The notes below the pieces were generated by a model. It was not told the origin of the DNA. It made no database searches and saw only the letters and a program-made list of their open reading frames with translations. This document shows, piece by piece, positions 57,796-64,000 of a DNA stretch of 64,000 bases (within the stretch, counting starts at the first letter, position 1; each line of letters opens with the position of its first letter). The stretch is from Halicephalobus mephisto (Eukaryota > Nematoda > Chromadorea > Rhabditida > Panagrolaimidae). The position numbers and the translations under genes were made by a program. Location: assembly GCA_009193035.1 (NCBI GenBank), contig SWDT01000094.1, forward strand, positions 186,001-250,000, in the 5' to 3' direction.

Positions 57796-60297
57796 ATGTT
57801 CTGGAAGGATTGTGATGGTCGCGAATGTAAGCCAGGATGGGGATACAATGAATTTTTGGATAGATTAATAATTGTCGAGGAGGAATCCCCTAATGTTACG
57901 TCAGAAGTCAAAAATGAATGGCAGTATTTTGTTTATGATTTGTCATCAACTTTAATTCCACATTTTGTAAGTCATTCGTTTGTTTGTTGAATTGAAGTTT
58001 GATATTTTAGCCATGAATAAGTGGTTTTCTAGAACAAAGTTTCAAAAAAGTTCTTGATTTCCAAATTGTCTTTGATAAAAGTGAATATTGGCAAGTTCAC
58101 TGTTACCTTCTTAAACGAAGACAGGAATCTGGAAAATATTCAAAATATTCACTGAATTGTAGTCACTTTGTCAAATGGATCGATTACGGTGTGGATTTGT
58201 ACGTTCAATTTCCGAAAGAAAGGTTTCCAGTGGAATATCAAGAGGTGAGATTTAATTGCATCAATTTCGTTTACTAATGGGAAATTAAAACTAATTTAAG
58301 CCACTTTTGGTAAATTTTCGAAGAATACTGTGCAGTTCAGTAATTTTTACAACTTTAAAAAGTTAGTGATAGAAAGTTCATAGATTTTTGGATTTGTTTT
58401 GACATTATTGTTTTTCATTAAGGCTAGAGACAAATATAATATAATACAATATTAATAAAAGTGCAACACTCAGGGAAACTCGATTAACGTGAAATACCCT
58501 CTTTATACAAAAAGACATAACTTTTGGCCCCGTAACAATTGTGAAATATAATATAATCGTTACATTTTTCATGAATATTTGAGATTTATGAAAAAAAATT
58601 ACAACTAAATAGTGAAATTTTCCATTTGTTATTGGGCTAAAAGTTGTGTTTTTTGTATGTTGATATCAATGGATTATATAGATATATCGATACACTGAAA
58701 CGGTTCTGATGTGTCAGATACATTAGATCCAATATATAGTTGCATTAAGCTCATAAAAAGCGCAAGTTTTGGCCTCGCAACAATTGCGAAATATAATATA
58801 ATCGTTACATTTTTCATAAATATTTAATATTTGTGACAAAAATTACAACGAAATAGTGAAATTTTCCATTTGTTATCGCATCAAAAGTTGCGCTTTTTTA
58901 TATACACTCCTAAGTGGAGAGAGGACTGATTAGCCTCAGATATTTTGAATATCTCCAATTGTGGATACTATACACCTACAACATATGTACTGTTTATTAA
59001 TTGAAATTTCTTCCAGATAATAAACTTATTTGAATCTAGAAATCTCAATGAAACGCAAGAGAACATCAAATGCAGAGTTTTGATCAACTATAATGAAATG
59101 AAAGATATGACTTTGAAAAATTTCATGAACTTCATTAAGGAACTAGACGAAGGAAGGCATTCTCAATATGATATTCCTGTACGTGTGCATTATGAGAAAT
59201 TGTCTCAGAAAAACCGAGAAATTGTAATCAATAATCAGTTTGTATTTGGACTTTTTCTTTCATTTCTGTACTCTGTTTATCGAAAGATCGAGTCCAAGAT
59301 GAAGAAAGTTGAATGTCCAGAGATCCTTCCAGATATGGACTCTGAAGAAAAGTCATTCGTCAAGATAGGCTTTAACTTGGAGAAAACAAAAGAAGAATAC
59401 AAATCAATGGACAGAAGTGATTTTTTAAAAATGTACCCTGTTTTAAAAAAACTTTTTGCTTGTTATATTGATTACATCAGGTATTCGGTGGATTCTCTAA
59501 GCGACATATATGAAGGGGACTATCTTCCAGGAACTATTAGTGAAATGCAAGGTTGGTTGGAAAAGCTGAACACTTGGTTTGTGATAAAGGTTAATGGAGA
59601 ATGGATCAATTGCATGGGTTCTTTCATTGGAACGTCTCCTAGTTGTGAGAATGCTTTGAAAACACTCCGCACAATAGCCAAATTTAGTAATATCCCAGTG
59701 ATTCAAGACAATCAAGTAATTGAACCATACATCAGAGACGAAGATGAAAAGAAAATTCTGTTCGGATTCGTTGACATGGAAGGGGCTACAAGTCAAAACC
59801 CATGTGACTTAAATATATTCGAATTAGAATGCCCGGAGGAATGCACCAAAGACTTGAGAAGATGGATCTGCACTAGATGCGGGGAATTTGTGAGAGTCAA
59901 ACACAACTCAACAGGACAGCAATTTTTATTCTGCTTTTGTGGGTCCAAAAAACACAGAGATAGACTTCTTACTTGTAGTCATCCAAGACATCCACAACCA
60001 AATAAAATAGAAGATAAACAACAACCATCTCAGCTTTCGGATCTAGAGACAGAGGAAGTACAAAATCCGACAATCAATGCCAATGATTCCCTCACTTTAA
60101 TTCGTCAACAACTTCAAAAAATTCAAATAAAAAAAGGAGCAGCCACTGATTCGAAAATCCTCAACGTCATCATCTGTCTTATGTCAGAAGATAAAAAAGA
60201 AGATGAAATTAAAAATATTTTGACAGATATTCAAAACTTGGAATTGGATGGAGACACAAAAAACATAATTAAACAATATCTGAATAAAAAAAGTTAA
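57796..60297 (+). CDS. WGY/Cys-rich family member D, interrupted by an in-frame TGA
   Basis: Exons 57796-57966 (57 codons), 58011-58244 (78 codons) and 59017-60297 (427 codons with stop), all phase 0, mirror member A exon for exon. Exon 1 has CDGRECKPGWGYNEF. Exon 2 has KKVLDFQIVF and NCSHFVKWIDYGVDLYVQFP. Exon 3 has IKCRVLINYNEMKDMTL, LFLSFLYSVYRKIESKM, FLKMYPVLKKLFACYIDYI and CPEECTKDLRRWICTRCGEF then LFCFCG, ending LDGDTKNIIKQYL. However, the second codon of exon 2 (58014-58016) is TGA where A has Phe and B and C have Leu. No other acceptor keeps phase. The large exons remain fully open, so the break is recent, or is bypassed, or is an assembly error. Intron 2 (772 bp) carries two MITE B copies. 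Confidence 0.8.
58505..58658. mobile_element. MITE family B, copy 5
   Basis: The ends TACAAAAAGACATAACTTTT and AAAAGTTGTGTTTTTTGTA surround CGTTACATTTTTCATGAATA. It lies inside intron 2 of member D, a likely cause of that intron's large size. Confidence 0.65.
58753..58902. mobile_element. MITE family B, copy 6
   Basis: The ends ATAAAAAGCGCAAGTTTTGG and TCAAAAGTTGCGCTTTTTTA flank the same core as copy 5, from which it is separated by about 95 bp containing MITE C words. It is in the same orientation as copy 5. Confidence 0.65.
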
Positions 60298-60414
60298 TAA
60301 ATTAACGGCAATTTGTAGGAAATTCAAAATTTTGTTTTTATTAATCGTAATTATTTTTAAATTTGCGGTACCAAACATTGGCCAATAAAATTTAAACTTT
60401 AAAATCGTTAAACT

Positions 60415-63099
60415 CTAAATGCCCTGAAAGACTGCAAGTGGATACTTTGCCGAGTAAATACAGTAATTGGATGGAATGCATGTTCTGGCTCGAAGGACTG
60501 GACTGGATAAAGTTAGATGTCTCTGAAAAATTGAATAAAAATAAAATCATTTTTACTTTGTTAAGAATTTTTCAAAATACACAAATTTGGAAAAGGAAAA
60601 TATAAATTTCCATTTTAAAAGTAAAAATTTCAAGTTTTTTTGGTCTGAGTACGAAAAAGTGATTATGTCACATTTCTGTCCTAAACATTTATATTCCAAT
60701 TTTAGAGTTAAAACTCTACAAAATCACTAATTATACTGTAATAAAAATCATAGATTCTGAATCTAAAACTAAAATCAGAAATTGATTTTTATAATCTAGA
60801 ATTCTGGAGACTAACTCTGGATTTTAAGGATATATTAAATTTTATATAAAACTTTATTAAAAAAGTTGAAACTTACCTAAAGTGGTTTTTCAAGTACTAT
60901 ATAACAGACGTAAAGTTATTTAAAATTATTTACTTTTTAATTTTTAAATTAGAGTTGTAGAAATTGGAACATAAAAGCTCGGGACAGAAATATTCCATCA
61001 TGGAAAGAGTTTAAAAATAAATTTTTACTTCGGAAAAAACTCCAAAATTTAATCGTTTTTTGGTCCTATCGCGAAAATTCAAAACTTACGAGGTTTCAAC
61101 ACTGTCGTCGAGAATAAACTTTAGCAGTTCAGATGACGTCTTCTGAAGCGTGGCAGAATTGGGTTCATCTGACCCTGAATCTGGAGGAGGGATTTCTGGG
61201 ACGGGAGGAATCGGATCAGTCACTCTGATCTCGTCCAACTTTATACTCAATGCGTGTTCCTTATTTTCTTCCTGTTTTCGTGGTGAGAGTTCTCCTCCAA
61301 TGAGTACGGTAGAAACATGATGATTAGGCTCAATTTCTGCCGCTATGTTCATCAACGTCGTTGTATCGGTCATCGAACTCGAAACGATGGTCCCTGTGTC
61401 TTGACTGGAAGCAGAAGCCGAGCTGATTCCGGAAGTACTGGATCCGAATGAATCAGACGAGCCTACTGTAGACTGACTATGTCTCCTGCCATTCAACTCA
61501 TGGAGTTTTGAGGAGATTTTTTTGGAACTGCCACTCATGGCACTAGAGACGTTCCAGGAAAACCTCTTCAGAATCGCCCCTGGACCGTTTTGGCCGGAAG
61601 GTCTCTGGGAGTCGATTTCGCCCACAGTATGGTACCGTTTCTCGAACCTCCTCCCATTGTTCAAGGCCAATTGTCTCAAATTCTGAGAAGAAAGCGAATC
61701 CCCGCTGGCACTGAAATCGATGGGAGAAGGACAAGGATTCAATTCATCTACATTATGACCATGTCCAAAGACGTCAGAATCCTCGGAATTTCCTTCTTGT
61801 GAGTTTGTCAGATTTTCGTTATCCTGGGAATGATTGTTGACTGAGACGACGAAGGAGTTTATCCTCACTGGCGAACAGTTGCGTTGGGATGGAGCGGTTT
61901 CGTCAGCGAATGAAGAAGCGAGACTGGCTTTGGATCCAGAAGAACCTGGAGTGCATTCAGAGCAATGACGACGATCCAGTTGTTCGGCAGAAGCAATAGC
62001 ATCTGATTTTCTGAGGTCTAAAAAAGATTTAAATCAAATCAAAAAGTGTAAATTTTTTTTGATATATGAAGTTAAAATCCCCATATATAAGCACTTTAGA
62101 TTCATATATCGAAATCGTAATCTAAATACATATGACAAGATTTGATATATGAAAACCGAATTTAAAATGAAACAACGAAAATTACTAAATATTCCCCGAA
62201 AAAATGTTTTTTTCTGTTAATATTTTGCATTCATATATTAAAATTCCGTTTTCTACTGGATGACTTGAACTGGTTCATAAAAATCCTAATTAAAACAAAA
62301 AATCTGAATTTCATACATAGGAATTCATTTTTCATATATCGCTATTTCTAGTTCATATATGGAAATCAAACTTACGAGCTGATCCTGGTCTGCTAGCAGC
62401 CACCACTTGGCTGTCCATGCTGTGGCTCTTTCTGTGAGCAATTGCTGTTTTGGCATCGGCAAGAATCTGACTCGTCGGGGTTTGTGACCTCGGATTGTCC
62501 TTGTGTCTGTGAAGATTCCTCTCTTTCTCATAAATGATCATAGCATCGTCGATGATCGCCATCGATCTAAACTCAGTTTTCGCCATGTCAATCATCTCAA
62601 TCCATCTCCTGGCGTCCTCAAATCCAGAAGTGAACATCATCAAGAACATTGCTGGAGCTCCGAATTCGTTTATCGCCGTAAGATAGAATCCCGGACTTTC
62701 AGTAAACAGATAGCACCTCAAGTTCAGACTATGCAGAGGTGGTTTGATGATACGGTATCTGTCGTTCCTTCTTGAAGTCGGTTTACATATGAGCAACATG
62801 TCCGTGAAGAGAATAGCGTGGATCTCTATCTTCGGTCCGTTCTTGCCTTCTCTCATCTTCAAATCTCCCTTAGTGAAGATCCTCCGATGTTTGTTTCCCG
62901 CCACGAATGGCATTGGATGAAGAAGATTGACGTAATGATGGACTCCTTGCGAATGGAAGAATTTATCGTATTCTTCAGCATCTATAGCGTCGTAGGATTC
63001 AAGAGTCTTCATGACTTCATTAAGCTGGATTCTGAGGTCATTGTTGTTCATCTCAGTGTTGAGAAGACTAGTGGCGTGTTCGGCATTTTCGATCATTTT
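60415..63099 (-). CDS. PLEKHG5-like RhoGEF, C-terminal exons (5' part beyond the right edge)
   Basis: Exons 62376-63099, 61090-62017 and probably 60415-60520 are joined in phases 1 and 2. The first visible exon holds the end of a helical region and then a PH domain: KMREGKNGPKIEIHAILFTD, MLLICKPTSRRNDRYRIIKP and a closing helix DARRWIEMIDMAKTE. The E-G-x-x-G...LFTDMLL.CKP...RIIKPPL pattern matches the PH domain of PLEKHG5, whose worm counterpart I believe is rhgf-2. These proteins activate Rho through a DH domain, which must lie off the right edge. The second exon is a long Ser-rich tail (SSTSGISSASASSQDTG). For the last exon only the AGAG-shifted acceptor at 60521-60522 keeps the frame open to the TAG at 60415. 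The gene is tail to tail with member D. Confidence 0.88.
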
Positions 63100-64000
63100 C
63101 TAGAAAATATTCAACTATAGCCTATTACAGTACCTCTGTAGAAAATACAGTAACCCCATCGTTTTAAAATTTTCCTAATATTTACAAATTTGTATTTTTA
63201 CAGAAACGGAATTTTTTTGTTCTTAGCTGTTGTACGGTAGTTGGTTTTTCTATTTCTTAAAATTAGTTTTATTTCTTTCGTATTTAGATTATTTTTGAAA
63301 TTGGATTAATTTAATATGTCAACAAAGTAAGCAAAAAAACTGGCCTAAAACAAAAAATTTTGAAATTCATAAATTGAAGAAAAGTAATTTTTTACAGTAA
63401 TTTTTGATCAATTCCAAGGTCTGTAAATTGGTCGACATCAAAATGTGTAATTTACTCACAAAGTTCTGACAGATCAGTTAATAATTACATTTTTCACGAA
63501 GATTTCGAAATAAAACTACAACCTAGTTTGTTTCCAACATCCAGATAAGTTATCTTATTTAATTATTTTGCAATAATTTAATTTAATTTTCATGTCAATT
63601 GTTTTATAGATCCCAGAACAGATTTGATTACTCAAGTTTGGGGTTCGGATTCTGATCTAACATCGGCAGAACGTTAGGCACAAGATCTGGACTACCTAGA
63701 CACACGGTGCCACTGCGAGCACCAGGGACGGGAACAAACCGCCAACGGCTTTAAGAAGTCCCATCCAGTCAATTGGCGTTTTGAGAAATACAACTAAAGC
63801 GCAATAATTAATATTTTTACTTTAACTACAGCTTTATCGGTCTGAATCCAGCCTTGTCTGGAGAACCTCCCGATTTTGTCTAATAATCACTGCACGAGTA
63901 AAGCATATGCTGATATCGCAAACACAGTAGGACCCTACAGTCTTCTGCTGGATGACGAAGTTCCAGAAGATCTGTCTACCACAGCCCTCTTTAATACATC
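63100..64000. other. Right-edge region, intron of the RhoGEF gene or spacer
   Basis: AT-rich to 63590, then less AT-rich to the end. Toward the end both strands are open over about 160 nt (63838-64000): a plus frame with KAYADIANTVGPYSLLLDDE and a minus frame of about 55 codons. Neither has a recognised domain or a clear splice structure, so no gene is called. Confidence 0.3.

Overview
The window looks like a piece of an autosomal arm from a Caenorhabditis-like nematode. The evidence is its high AT content, many introns of 40-55 bp with pyrimidine-AG acceptors, nematode-type gene families (a KCNQ1-like channel, a PLEKHG5-like RhoGEF, LRAT-domain and FkbM-type enzymes) and dense small inverted-repeat elements. 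The species cannot be named from the sequence alone. All gene models here were made by reading splice sites and phases by eye.

Left part (1-29 kb). This is dominated by one minus-strand gene, a KCNQ1-type voltage-gated potassium channel. Its S1-to-pore exons lie at 1.0-3.1 kb, several candidate alternative 5' exons lie at 4.7-25.5 kb, and its C-terminal half lies beyond the left edge. The rest of this region is almost entirely repeats: period 20-160 bp tandem arrays, a series of about 12 hairpin units, dimeric MITEs, a 1.4 kb pyrimidine-rich minisatellite and a 0.4 kb duplicated block.

Middle part (29-48.5 kb). In order these are: a SENP6/7-like (Ulp1 family) gene whose catalytic Cys position reads Ser; member A of an unrecognised four-gene family; a dead mariner transposon; a four-exon LRAT-domain protein; a compact Ser/Thr kinase; a secreted cysteine-containing protein of unknown family; and two FkbM-type methyltransferases in direct orientation.

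Right part (48.8-60.3 kb). Three further members (B, C, D) of the unknown family follow. The family shares a first exon with a W-G-Y motif, a second exon of 231-234 nt with a CSHxV/YGxDL motif, and a large third region. In A, B and D it ends in a Cys-rich zinc-binding-like module. B carries an inserted series of spectrin repeats, C has replaced the zinc module with an acidic Ser-rich tail, and D has an in-frame TGA at the start of exon 2 in an otherwise intact frame. This cluster is the most interesting content.

Right edge (60.4-63.1 kb). The C-terminal exons of a PLEKHG5-like RhoGEF (PH domain and Ser-rich tail) lie on the minus strand, and the gene continues beyond the window. The genes do not form one pathway. 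The pattern is two conserved signalling genes flanking a fast-evolving block of lineage-specific and degenerating genes.
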